Below are positions 14,300-20,026 of a DNA stretch of 20,187 nt, in pieces; position 1 is the first letter of the stretch; each line of letters starts with the position of its first letter. This DNA comes from a virus: IMG/VR virus record IMGVR_UViG_3300023296_000703, positions 1 to 20,187 of that record; one strand, written 5' to 3'. Made by a program: the position numbers and the translations under genes. The notes below the pieces were generated by a model. It was not told where the DNA came from and made no database searches. It saw only the letters and a list, made by a program, of their open reading frames with translations.

Positions 14300-14324
14300 A
14301 TATTAATTGAGGATGGGAGTTGGA

Positions 14325-14846
14325 TTAATTTGCGTTCATCCCATCCATTACCTCTAAAAAATCATCCAATGTCTTTACTACATAGCATTCAGCATAGCCC
14401 GCTTGAATAAAGTCCTTTTGATCCTGCGATAATTTGTCTTTACCTATCTTGACCTCAAAGTAAATCGTGTGCAACGGCATCGGCCTCATTACTTTTATAT
14501 CGAGTTCGCCTCTTTGCTTTGATCCGTCCTGTGCATATGCCAGTATGCCAATAACTTCACCGGCCCGATTACCTCCAATTATTCGATTCGGTACGGTCTT
14601 GCCTGTGGTATTAACCTTTAGGGCTTTCCAAGTTGGATAAGTTCGATTGATATATTTCAAAATAAACGCTTCGAGCCATTTCGAAAGATATTCACGGTGT
14701 GCCGTATTTTTGTAGACACCGTCAACGGATAGCTTTGACCGTTCAGGAACTTTCTGGCTGCACCGATACCAAATATTAGCCCATTCGTACGCCTCGATGG
14801 AAGCGATTCGAGAAAGTTTCTTTTGATTGAATTGCGCTTGAGTCAT
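14325..14846 (-). CDS. VRR-NUC-type nuclease
   Basis: The 173-residue protein ends in a small PD-(D/E)xK nuclease of VRR-NUC type: RGELDIKVM (D116), then the strand IYFEVKIGKDKLSQDQKDFI with E131, K133 and Q143, then AGYAECYVVKTLDDFLEV. The D-x14-E-x-K spacing is what this fold requires. The N-terminal 100 residues are mostly helical and less typical. Phage VRR-NUC proteins are thought to cut branched or structured DNA during replication and packaging. It lies between the two paralogous HTH-like genes, with a one-base start/stop overlap upstream (TAATG), a GGAGG motif nearby, and a terminator after it. Confidence 0.82.
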   Translation of the reverse strand: MTQAQFNQKKLSRIASIEAYEWANIWYRCSQKVPERSKLSVDGVYKNTAHREYLSKWLEAFILKYINRTYPTWKALKVNTTGKTVPNRIIGGNRAGEVIGILAYAQDGSKQRGELDIKVMRPMPLHTIYFEVKIGKDKLSQDQKDFIQAGYAECYVVKTLDDFLEVMDGMNAN

Positions 14847-15013
14847 TACCCTACCTCCAGAAACAACTTATCAATCATCATCTCCTCCGATTCCTTCCAG
14901 TTCATAGCCTGTAATTTTATTTCGAATGTCATGTGATTGATTTGCAGCCTACCAAATAGCCACTTTTTAGACTTTCGGCCGATGATGTAATAGACTTTCT
15001 GTTTTATATTCAT
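14846..15013 (-). CDS. 55-residue HTH-like protein (paralog of 14043-14213)
   Basis: A 55-codon frame from ATG 15013 reads MNIKQKVYYIIGRKSKKWLF and continues to MNWKESEEMMIDKLFLEVG. It shares YY-IG--SK-W, L-I and NWK-SE with the 56-residue product further on, with near-identical spacing, and is likewise predicted to be a small helix-turn-helix DNA-binding protein. A GGAGG motif before the next gene and a TAATG overlap couple it to the VRR-NUC gene. AATGTAA elements lie upstream. A promoter match ends only a few bases before its ATG, so the message may be leaderless or the start may be at an internal ATG. Confidence 0.7.
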   Translation of the reverse strand: MNIKQKVYYIIGRKSKKWLFGRLQINHMTFEIKLQAMNWKESEEMMIDKLFLEVG

Positions 15014-15016
15014 ATA

Positions 15017-15046
15017 CAAATGTAAGATAATTAAATGTAAAGCAAA
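15017..15046 (-). promoter_or_regulatory. promoter and operator-like elements upstream of the 55-residue gene
   Basis: On the minus strand TTTG (15046-15043) and TACATTTG (15024-15017) match the Bacteroidota promoter boxes with an 18-base gap, slightly short. On the plus strand AATGTAA occurs at 15019-15025 and 15034-15040, the same element as upstream of the paralogous gene. One copy overlaps the -7 box, so a protein bound there could block transcription. Confidence 0.45.
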
Positions 15047-15060
15047 CAGTTTAATTAAAT

Positions 15061-15092
15061 AAAACCTCCAACCCGTTAAGGCTGGAGTTTTT
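15061..15092 (-). terminator. rho-independent terminator closing the early operon
   Basis: CTCCAACC / GGCTGGAG forms an 8-bp stem with one A-C mismatch and a 6-base loop, flanked by A and T runs. On the minus strand the run TTTTATTT follows the stem. It lies directly after the stop of the 82-residue SSB-tip gene and separates the early block from the replication block. Confidence 0.75.
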
Positions 15093-15096
15093 GGGT

Positions 15097-15345
15097 TTAA
15101 AATGGTAAATCGTAATCATTCGTGACGGCTGCTGGAGCGGGTGGCCTCGGTGCTGCATCCTCCTTCAATTTAGTGGTGAAATTGAGCCTACTCGAACCGT
15201 CAGGGTTCTTGTTAACCCAAGCATCTACCCAATATTCCAATCCGTCTGAATGGGTGTAAGTGCCTTTATAATTCGGGTGCTTGTCAGTCTCTTTTTTCTT
15301 GTTCAGAAATAGGACTCCCTTTAATTCATTGTTGTAATCTGGCAT
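15097..15345 (-). CDS. small protein with SSB-like acidic C-terminal tip
   Basis: The 82-residue product starts MPDYNNELKGVLFLNKKKET and continues NYKGTYTHSDGLEYWVDAWV, a strand-rich layout that recurs in small Bacteroidota phage proteins of DNA-metabolism neighbourhoods. After a Pro/Ala-rich linker (APRPPAPAAV) it ends NDYDLPF, which closely resembles the acidic D-D-I-P-F tip by which bacterial SSB recruits replication and repair proteins. I infer a compact ssDNA-binding or SSB-mimic role, but the body is too short for a standard SSB OB-fold. It is the last gene before a terminator. Confidence 0.55.
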   Translation of the reverse strand: MPDYNNELKGVLFLNKKKETDKHPNYKGTYTHSDGLEYWVDAWVNKNPDGSSRLNFTTKLKEDAAPRPPAPAAVTNDYDLPF

Positions 15346-15353
15346 AGTTATTA

Positions 15354-15548
15354 TTATTTAATGTTTGTGGTGTCTATTTCAACAAAAGCAAAAGTTGCAA
15401 TTACTTTGCAAAGCCCTTTTCTGGCTAGTTCTGCATCTTGAATAACCTTCGTTTTTTCTAAACTAGGTAATTCAGTTCCGTCTGGCATTGTTAACAGATG
15501 AACGCCGTTTATCGTTGTTCTTAGTTTTAGCTTTTTTACTGGTGTCAT
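15354..15548 (-). CDS. unknown 64-residue protein
   Basis: The product has an N-terminal basic strand region (MTPVKKLKLRTTINGVHLLTMP), a polar middle (DGTELPSLEKTKVIQDAELAR) and a C-terminal strand-like stretch (KVIATFAFVEIDTTNIK). Its start overlaps the stop of the upstream 28-residue membrane peptide gene by ATGA, and it precedes the SSB-tip gene by about ten bases. A small all-beta accessory protein is likely; the family is not recognised. Confidence 0.6.
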   Translation of the reverse strand: MTPVKKLKLRTTINGVHLLTMPDGTELPSLEKTKVIQDAELARKGLCKVIATFAFVEIDTTNIK

Positions 15549-15631
15549 CGCTTTGAAGTTTTACGAGTTAAATAAATTAGGAATAGAATAAAGAGAACTA
15601 ATAAGCTCCCTAATATTTGAAGTTCATTCAT
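15545..15631 (-). CDS. 28-residue single-helix membrane peptide
   Basis: ATG 15631 opens a 28-codon frame reading MNELQILGSLLVLFILFLIY and LTRKTSKR. It has one hydrophobic helix with a basic C-terminal tail, the layout of a tiny inner-membrane peptide. It overlaps both neighbours by ATGA (its start with the 35-residue gene, its stop with the 64-residue gene), which supports real translation. Function unknown; tiny membrane peptides of this kind can modulate host proteins or membranes. Confidence 0.6.
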   Translation of the reverse strand: MNELQILGSLLVLFILFLIYLTRKTSKR

Positions 15632-15735
15632 GCCGTTGATAGTTTAGTGTTTAATATCTTCAGTTGTTCCCGAATGTACATGCCCCATTCATTGAATGAT
15701 AGGCGGGTGTCTGGTTGCGTTGTTTTCATTTTCAT
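15628..15735 (-). CDS. 35-residue unknown peptide
   Basis: From ATG 15735 the frame reads MKMKTTQPDTRLSFNEWGMY and ends IREQLKILNTKLSTA. It is helical and amphipathic near its end. A second ATG two codons on is an equally good start. Its stop overlaps the start of the 28-residue gene (ATGA), and it lies directly after the HTH-like gene at 15741-16046. No family is recognised; support comes from coupling and position. Confidence 0.5.
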   Translation of the reverse strand: MKMKTTQPDTRLSFNEWGMYIREQLKILNTKLSTA

Positions 15736-15740
15736 GTCAG

Positions 15741-16046
15741 TTAGTAGTTTTGTTTCGCTCCTTCATTAATAATTTCTTCCATTATCAGCATTGATTTTGC
15801 CCATTTTGGGAAAGGTTTTGATGGGCATAGCTGATTGTAAACACTTGCTGGTTTAAATCCCATTTTCTTAGCGAAGTCTTCTGTTGAAAGGGAAAGGCTT
15901 TCCAAAAGAGAATTGAATTTTTGCTTTTGAGTTTTCCCTTCATTAGATTTTTGATTAATACTTATTTCAGAAATACTTAACGCTAATTCGCTTACGCTTG
16001 CCGTTAATAATTCTAGTTTTTTTGTAAGGCTTTGTACATTTTCCAT
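15741..16046 (-). CDS. HTH-like protein with N-terminal coiled coil
   Basis: The 101-residue protein begins with a leucine/serine heptad stretch (MENVQSLTKKLELLTASVSE and following) that could dimerise, then a lysine/glutamine-rich linker (NQKSNEGKTQKQK). The second half, FNSLLESLSLSTEDFAKKMG and KPASVYNQL, has the spacing of a phage Cro/CI-like helix-turn-helix, with STEDFAKKMGFKPASVYNQL spanning the turn. A DNA-binding early regulator is likely. It follows the 88-residue unknown gene and is followed by two tiny genes. The start has an A-rich leader (AATAAACAACAAAATG). Confidence 0.65.
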   Translation of the reverse strand: MENVQSLTKKLELLTASVSELALSISEISINQKSNEGKTQKQKFNSLLESLSLSTEDFAKKMGFKPASVYNQLCPSKPFPKWAKSMLIMEEIINEGAKQNY

Positions 16047-16057
16047 TTTGTTGTTTA

Positions 16058-16324
16058 TTAGTTTTGTTTATCAAAATAATTAGGTTTCCTGTTCTCCATT
16101 ATGTAAGGCTTATTTTCATCCTTCCAGCATCCATTACGAATGCCATTCTTAATGAGTTTTTTCTTTACATTATAGGATTGTTTGTTTGTTGGAATCGCTT
16201 CCAATCCAGACCACCCATTCGATGCCTTTCGTTCGATTCCAAACTCCTTAAACCAAAACACTCTCTCTCGTTCGTTCGATGTATTCCGTGTAATTGATAG
16301 TATTGTTTTTTCTTCGTTAGTCAT
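16058..16324 (-). CDS. unknown 88-residue polar protein
   Basis: The product is polar and aromatic-rich: ERERVFWFKEFGIERKASNG then WSGLEAIPTNKQSYNVKKKL and GIRNGCWKDENKPYIMENRK. There is no membrane helix and no motif I can name. The basic, Trp-rich centre could bind nucleic acid, but this is weak. Its start overlaps the upstream 102-residue gene by 8 bases, so it is part of the early operon. Confidence 0.55.
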   Translation of the reverse strand: MTNEEKTILSITRNTSNERERVFWFKEFGIERKASNGWSGLEAIPTNKQSYNVKKKLIKNGIRNGCWKDENKPYIMENRKPNYFDKQN

Positions 16325-16625
16325 AATTACTTCTTTTAGTGATTGTTTTAAAGCCTGTTTGAGCGATTAGCATCGGATTGAAATTTAGGTTTTTTTCCTT
16401 CATGTCATTGGCAGGGATTAAATTACCATGCTTTTCAATAACCCTCCAAAGTCGTTCCTTTATAATATCCATGTTCTCGATATTACCAAACGCAATGGTA
16501 ATTTGAGCCAGTTGCCCTAGCTTCTCTTGCGCTTCAATGATGTGATATGCTTTAGCCTCGTTTCTATTGCTTAACCATGAAATTCTTTGTGAAGCTGCAT
16601 CTATTTTCTTTAGTTTGTTCGTCAT
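16317..16625 (-). CDS. unknown 102-residue helical protein
   Basis: The product looks helical: KLKKIDAASQRISWLSNRNE, AKAYHIIEAQEKLGQLAQIT and IIKERLWRVIEKHGNLIPAN, followed by a polar C-terminal part (EKNLNFNPMLIAQTGFKTIT). No catalytic motif is visible. It overlaps the coiled-coil gene upstream by ATGA and the next gene by 8 bases, so it is translated as part of the early DNA-metabolism operon. Family not recognised. Confidence 0.6.
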   Translation of the reverse strand: MTNKLKKIDAASQRISWLSNRNEAKAYHIIEAQEKLGQLAQITIAFGNIENMDIIKERLWRVIEKHGNLIPANDMKEKNLNFNPMLIAQTGFKTITKRSNYD

Positions 16626-17578
16626 TTTTGTATATGGTTAATTACTTTGTCAATCAACATACCTGTATCAGCATACATTTTTTGATTAGCTTTTGATTTA
16701 AACGAATACTTATCTTTTAATCCTTTCAAATCATTTACTAAGTCCAAAACTTTAGCCGAATCGCCTTTTGATAACTCTAACTGATTTAATGCCTCTTTAT
16801 CTGCATTGTCTTTAGCCTCTTTTGCGATTCTGTCTTTTTCTTGATTTTCCAACCTTTCACGCTCTTTTCTTTCAGCTTCTAATTTAGCGTTTTGTTCTTC
16901 ACGTTGTTTTTTATCTGCTGCTATCCTAATAGCTTCCAACCTTTCACGCTCTTTTTGATCTATTTCGTTTTGTTTTTTCAAAGCCTCATATTCAATTCTT
17001 ATTGTTTCCCTTTTAGCTGATTCCTCTTTCTCTTTTTGAATCCTCGCTTCTGTTTCCTTGCGTTCGTTTTCTTGTGCCTCATTCATCTGCAATCTAGCAC
17101 CATTCAAAAGCCTAACAAAGTCATCCTCAGACATTGCAGAAAGGTCTAAATTAGAAGGAACAAAATCAATGTAAGGATTTAAAATTTCCGTCCTTCCTAT
17201 CTTAATTGTCTCAACTCTTTTAGCTTCCAAACGCTCTTGATGCTTCTCAATTTCTTCCAAGCCATCCTCCATTCTTGAATTGACCGCCACCTCCATTCTC
17301 TTAATTGCGTCAACAAATTGGCCTCCTTTCAAGAAAAAATCTTTGGTTGTTTTGTGCCAAACTTCAATTCCTTTTGTTCGATTATCTCTAATCAATAACC
17401 TTAAATTTTTAGCGATTTTGCTAGTCTCAAGGCTTTCAATATCCATTTTGATCACATCGTTATATTGTGATTCTAAAATGTTTCTTTCCTCCTTAATTTT
17501 AGGAAGGTTGCCAACCAATTCGGTTGCTTTGGCTGGCTCAATGCCATACTCTTTAGGTTCTACTTGTGTGTTCGTCAT
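16622..17578 (-). CDS. long coiled-coil protein beside the YqaJ nuclease
   Basis: The 318-residue protein is charged and helical. Residues 1-130 are a mixed helical domain (ATELVGNLPKIKEERNILESQ; NRTKGIEVWHKTTKDFFLKG), residues 130-160 form a short globular piece (NPYIDFVPSNLDLSAMSEDDF), and residues about 160-270 are a continuous Glu/Lys/Arg-rich coiled coil (KEKEESAKRETIRIEYEALK and following). A last helical piece (LDLVNDLKGLKDKYSFKSK) ends the protein. It resembles DUF1351-type proteins that lie beside phage recombination nucleases, an assignment I hold loosely. It overlaps the nuclease gene by ATGA, implying stoichiometric production. A structural partner for the nuclease or for ssDNA annealing is possible. 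Confidence 0.65.
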   Translation of the reverse strand: MTNTQVEPKEYGIEPAKATELVGNLPKIKEERNILESQYNDVIKMDIESLETSKIAKNLRLLIRDNRTKGIEVWHKTTKDFFLKGGQFVDAIKRMEVAVNSRMEDGLEEIEKHQERLEAKRVETIKIGRTEILNPYIDFVPSNLDLSAMSEDDFVRLLNGARLQMNEAQENERKETEARIQKEKEESAKRETIRIEYEALKKQNEIDQKERERLEAIRIAADKKQREEQNAKLEAERKERERLENQEKDRIAKEAKDNADKEALNQLELSKGDSAKVLDLVNDLKGLKDKYSFKSKANQKMYADTGMLIDKVINHIQK

Positions 17579-18168
17579 TTTTGTATATTAGTAAGTTTAG
17601 TGATTTCTTCGTCAACAATCAATTCAAATTTAGTGTATCTATCTTCGAATTTATCTATCCAATGATGGTCTGCATGAAATGCAATAACTGACATTTTAAG
17701 CGAATCTACGAATCTAGGATCGTATGAAATTAAATGAGTGGTTTTCAAGCCTGTTAGAATCATATTAAATTGGCACTGGTCGTAGTGTTTTAATTTGAAT
17801 GACTCCTTATCAACTACATTCAAGTGATGTACATCAGAACTAAAAGGACACTTCACCTCAATTAGAATGTCATTCGCCCGCCCGTCAATGGTACATGAAA
17901 GATAACCCTTTTGAAACACTTTTTGCCTATCCTCAACCGTTGCGAAATAGGCCGATTCGTAATGCTCGGTTGCTTCCAATTCATGTTCATTACCCCATTC
18001 AGTAGCGTAATTTCCAGTAAAAGTAGATTCACTTTCGCACGCTTCGAGACGTTCCCTTGCGATTTGTCTAGCAAAAGTCGTGGCTCCTACTAATAAGTCC
18101 GTTCCCTTTCCCGTCATCAGCACCGAGCAGGTGCTGCCTGTAATAAATTTCGGGTTATGCGATGCCAT
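17575..18168 (-). CDS. YqaJ / lambda-exonuclease-like recombination nuclease
   Basis: The 197-residue protein matches the YqaJ viral-recombinase family, 5'-3' exonucleases related to lambda Exo that make the 3' overhangs used in single-strand annealing. Conserved parts are WGNEHELEATEHYE (about 58-71, first acidic residues), CTIDGRANDILIEVKCP (92-108, with D95, E104 and K106 as the D-x8-E-x-K nuclease core) and HYDQCQFNMILTG (128-140), where the two Q residues match the QxQ element of the family. It overlaps the preceding 156-residue gene by 14 bases. No RecT/Red-beta-like annealase is visible beside it, though a neighbour may have that role. Confidence 0.87.
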   Translation of the reverse strand: MASHNPKFITGSTCSVLMTGKGTDLLVGATTFARQIARERLEACESESTFTGNYATEWGNEHELEATEHYESAYFATVEDRQKVFQKGYLSCTIDGRANDILIEVKCPFSSDVHHLNVVDKESFKLKHYDQCQFNMILTGLKTTHLISYDPRFVDSLKMSVIAFHADHHWIDKFEDRYTKFELIVDEEITKLTNIQK

Positions 18169-18625
18169 TTTGCAAGTCCTCCCAAACTTCTTTTGATACG
18201 TTGTATTTACTTTCTATTTGCGCTAAGGTGTACCCATTCGCTACTGCTTCCATTACTTTTGTGTAGGCTGCGTGCTGTTTGGTTAGGTCTGGTTTGATTG
18301 CGGGTGCTTTGACTCTTACTGCTTCCATCAGTTCGCCAAATGCCTTGACCTCACACGTAAATGCTTCTATTTTAGATCCAATCCAATCCTCCACATAGCT
18401 ACTTTTTGCTATCTTGGAAATTGATTTTGAATTAGTCGCATTGCAAATTAACGGCTTTTCATCTTCAATAAAATGAATGACCAAACATTCTTCTTTCCGA
18501 TTGCTTTCACCCGTCACTACTTCCATCCCTACCGATTTTACAGTAAGTAATTTACGCTCGTTCGGTTGAAAGGCATACGATCCCAAGTAATTCGGGTTAT
18601 GAAATTTTTTCCAATGAGTTTTCAT
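18155..18625 (-). CDS. conserved phage protein of the recombination block
   Basis: The 156-residue product fits a protein that recurs in Bacteroidota phage recombination blocks: HNPNYLGSYAFQPNERKLLT, then EECLVIHFIEDEKPLICNAT, SKSISKIAKSSYVEDWIGSK and KAFGELMEAVRV. The first 105 residues look strand-rich, as in an OB-like fold; the C-terminal part is helical with a possible helix-turn-helix-like ending (YTLAQIESKYNVSKEVWEDL). Its position directly before the YqaJ nuclease suggests an ssDNA-binding or annealing helper, which is inference. It overlaps its upstream neighbour by ATGA. Confidence 0.7.
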   Translation of the reverse strand: MKTHWKKFHNPNYLGSYAFQPNERKLLTVKSVGMEVVTGESNRKEECLVIHFIEDEKPLICNATNSKSISKIAKSSYVEDWIGSKIEAFTCEVKAFGELMEAVRVKAPAIKPDLTKQHAAYTKVMEAVANGYTLAQIESKYNVSKEVWEDLQNGIA

Positions 18626-18924
18626 CTGTGTACCTCCGTTAATTGTTTGATGAGATACTCAATGTCTTTTATAGTCGTTTTTCCCTTAAGGTTTATGTAG
18701 CCATACACAACGAAATGACGGGTTTTACTTAATTTATCCCATAGCTGGTTGTATTGATTGTACTCAAACCAAGTAACATGAGGACTCCAACTGTACCAAA
18801 ATTCTCTGCCTTCTTCCGCTTCGATTGCTGCGATTTCTGCGAGCAATATTCCCACCACTCTAATCCTACCCGATATTGTTTCGGGTAGAATAACTTGGCT
18901 CATTAGTTCTGTTAGTTTTTTCAT
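18622..18924 (-). CDS. unknown 100-residue early protein
   Basis: The product starts with a helical stretch (MKKLTELMSQVILPETISGR), followed by a second helix (VVGILLAEIAAIEAEEGREF) and an aromatic-rich region (WYSWSPHVTWFEYNQYNQLW), ending in a strand and helix (FVVYGYINLKGKTTIKDIEY). No motif is recognised. The start has the A-rich leader AACAACAAACAAAATG, identical over 16 bases to that of the next upstream gene. It is coupled by ATGA to the 156-residue gene. Confidence 0.6.
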   Translation of the reverse strand: MKKLTELMSQVILPETISGRIRVVGILLAEIAAIEAEEGREFWYSWSPHVTWFEYNQYNQLWDKLSKTRHFVVYGYINLKGKTTIKDIEYLIKQLTEVHR

Positions 18925-18935
18925 TTTGTTTGTTG

Positions 18936-19166
18936 TTATAAAGATTTGATTATTGCTCTTTGTAATTCAGATCCTCCAAAAATACCGTTTATATTTACTT
19001 CGTTTACTAATTTCACGCCTCTTAATGTAAAAGCATGAATATTGTAAAGGTCTTCAAAAGTAGTTATACATATATGACGGTTTTTGTTAGCTACTATTTT
19101 AACGCCATTGATTAGGCTAACTTCGTACTTAAAGCCTATTTTCATTTTTGTTGCTAGAGTTATCAT
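18936..19166 (-). CDS. unknown 76-residue early protein, first gene of the block
   Basis: The product is mostly strand-like: KMKIGFKYEVSLINGVKIVA and RHICITTFEDLYNIHAFTLR, ending in a short helix (GGSELQRAIIKSL). It has no catalytic motif and no membrane span. It is the first gene after the candidate -7 element at 19191-19198, which would give a leader of about 20 bases, and it shares its AACAACAAACAAAATG start context with the following gene. Function unknown. Confidence 0.55.
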   Translation of the reverse strand: MITLATKMKIGFKYEVSLINGVKIVANKNRHICITTFEDLYNIHAFTLRGVKLVNEVNINGIFGGSELQRAIIKSL

Positions 19167-19190
19167 TTTGTTTGTTGTTTAATTATGTAC

Positions 19191-19198
19191 CAAATATA
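19191..19198 (-). promoter_or_regulatory. -7-like element at the head of the early block
   Basis: TATATTTG on the minus strand matches the Bacteroidota -7 consensus TAnnTTTG exactly. Transcription from it would begin about 20 bases before the ATG at 19166. No clear TTTG lies at the -33 position, so it may need an activator or be weak. It sits in the only real gap between the lysis-like and early blocks. Confidence 0.4.
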
Positions 19199-19252
19199 CT
19201 ACAATCATAAACATCAGAGCACTATTATTACACAAGCGGTATAATAAAATGA

Positions 19253-19738
19253 TTAACGGCCTATAACTCGATAAGCCAGCCCGATTTCATGCCCTTGGAT
19301 GGCTGGACGGTATGTATATCCGATTTGCCATTTGCCACGAAGGTACGAAACCGACACGCCCGGTATGGCTGCGACCGATACACCTACATAAATCCCATTC
19401 GGCTGAATGTATCTTGTTCGCTCAGTTGTGATTACGGTGTTTTGCATTAATGCACCAACCTCGAAGGATTTAACGGGTGCAAACGATTTAATAAGATACG
19501 GCAATCTGAACGTTTCGCTTATTCGTACCGTGTCAGTATAGGTATAATAAACCGTATCCGTCACCGTCCTAATTTTAGGGATAGGTAATGGAACGGATGC
19601 CCGATCAATAACCACATCGGTATAAACCGTATCGGTTCGAACCGTTTCCACATACTGAACCTCACTTGACGAAACGCAATAGCCAATAGTGAATGATAGG
19701 ACTATTGCTGCGATAAGAATTATATGTTTCGGATGCAT
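19253..19738 (-). CDS. membrane-anchored, spanin-like lysis candidate
   Basis: The 161-residue protein begins with a signal-anchor (MHPKHIILIAAIVLSFTIGY, then C21-V22-S23-S24-S25). A lipobox-like reading is possible because the hydrophobic segment ends at a Cys followed by serines. After it comes a Thr/Val/Tyr-rich extended part with repeated TDTVYTDV / VTDTVYYTYTDTV patterns, and a C-terminal, strand-rich half (GALMQNTVITTERTRYIQPNG; SVAAIPGVSVSYLRGKWQIG; TYRPAIQGHEIGLAYRVIGR). Its layout resembles DUF6808-type proteins seen by lysis genes of Bacteroidota phages. It follows a small membrane protein and the endolysin end, so an envelope-spanning, spanin-like role is plausible. Confidence 0.6.
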   Translation of the reverse strand: MHPKHIILIAAIVLSFTIGYCVSSSEVQYVETVRTDTVYTDVVIDRASVPLPIPKIRTVTDTVYYTYTDTVRISETFRLPYLIKSFAPVKSFEVGALMQNTVITTERTRYIQPNGIYVGVSVAAIPGVSVSYLRGKWQIGYTYRPAIQGHEIGLAYRVIGR

Positions 19739-19763
19739 TTAATTTTGCGGCATAAAATAAAGG

Positions 19764-20006
19764 TTAATCGGTCTTATTTGCCCTGTATTTATTCCAAGCA
19801 ATAAAGAAACGTCTCGATTCCTTCTTAGTAATTGGTAAAGTTAGGTTAATTGACTCGTTCCGTTCCCTACTTATTTTGTCTTTCAGCTGATAGATTCGAT
19901 TGTTATTCGTTTGAATCGTTTTGGTTAGTTTCCAAGCTGCTTTGAATAGAAATAGATTAAATAATAAGCTTGGAACGAGTAATGCGAAAGTAATTAATTC
20001 ATTCAT
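19764..20006 (-). CDS. small membrane protein of the lysis-like group (holin or spanin-type candidate)
   Basis: The 80-residue product has one N-terminal hydrophobic helix (ELITFALLVPSLLFNLFLFK) and then a basic, helical, polar tail (KTIQTNNNRIYQLKDKISRE; TKKESRRFFIAWNKYRANKT). It lies between the endolysin end and the spanin-like gene. A one-span protein with a charged helix fits either a small holin or an inner-membrane spanin subunit; a holin would be the more common partner of an endolysin. There is no signal peptidase site. Family not recognised. Confidence 0.55.
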   Translation of the reverse strand: MNELITFALLVPSLLFNLFLFKAAWKLTKTIQTNNNRIYQLKDKISRERNESINLTLPITKKESRRFFIAWNKYRANKTD

Positions 20007-20026
20007 AATTTATTTGTTTAGTATAA

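Noticed and set aside
17862-18074. Second minus-strand frame inside the YqaJ nuclease gene
   Set aside because: It is wholly contained in a gene with intact nuclease motifs and has no motif or leader of its own.
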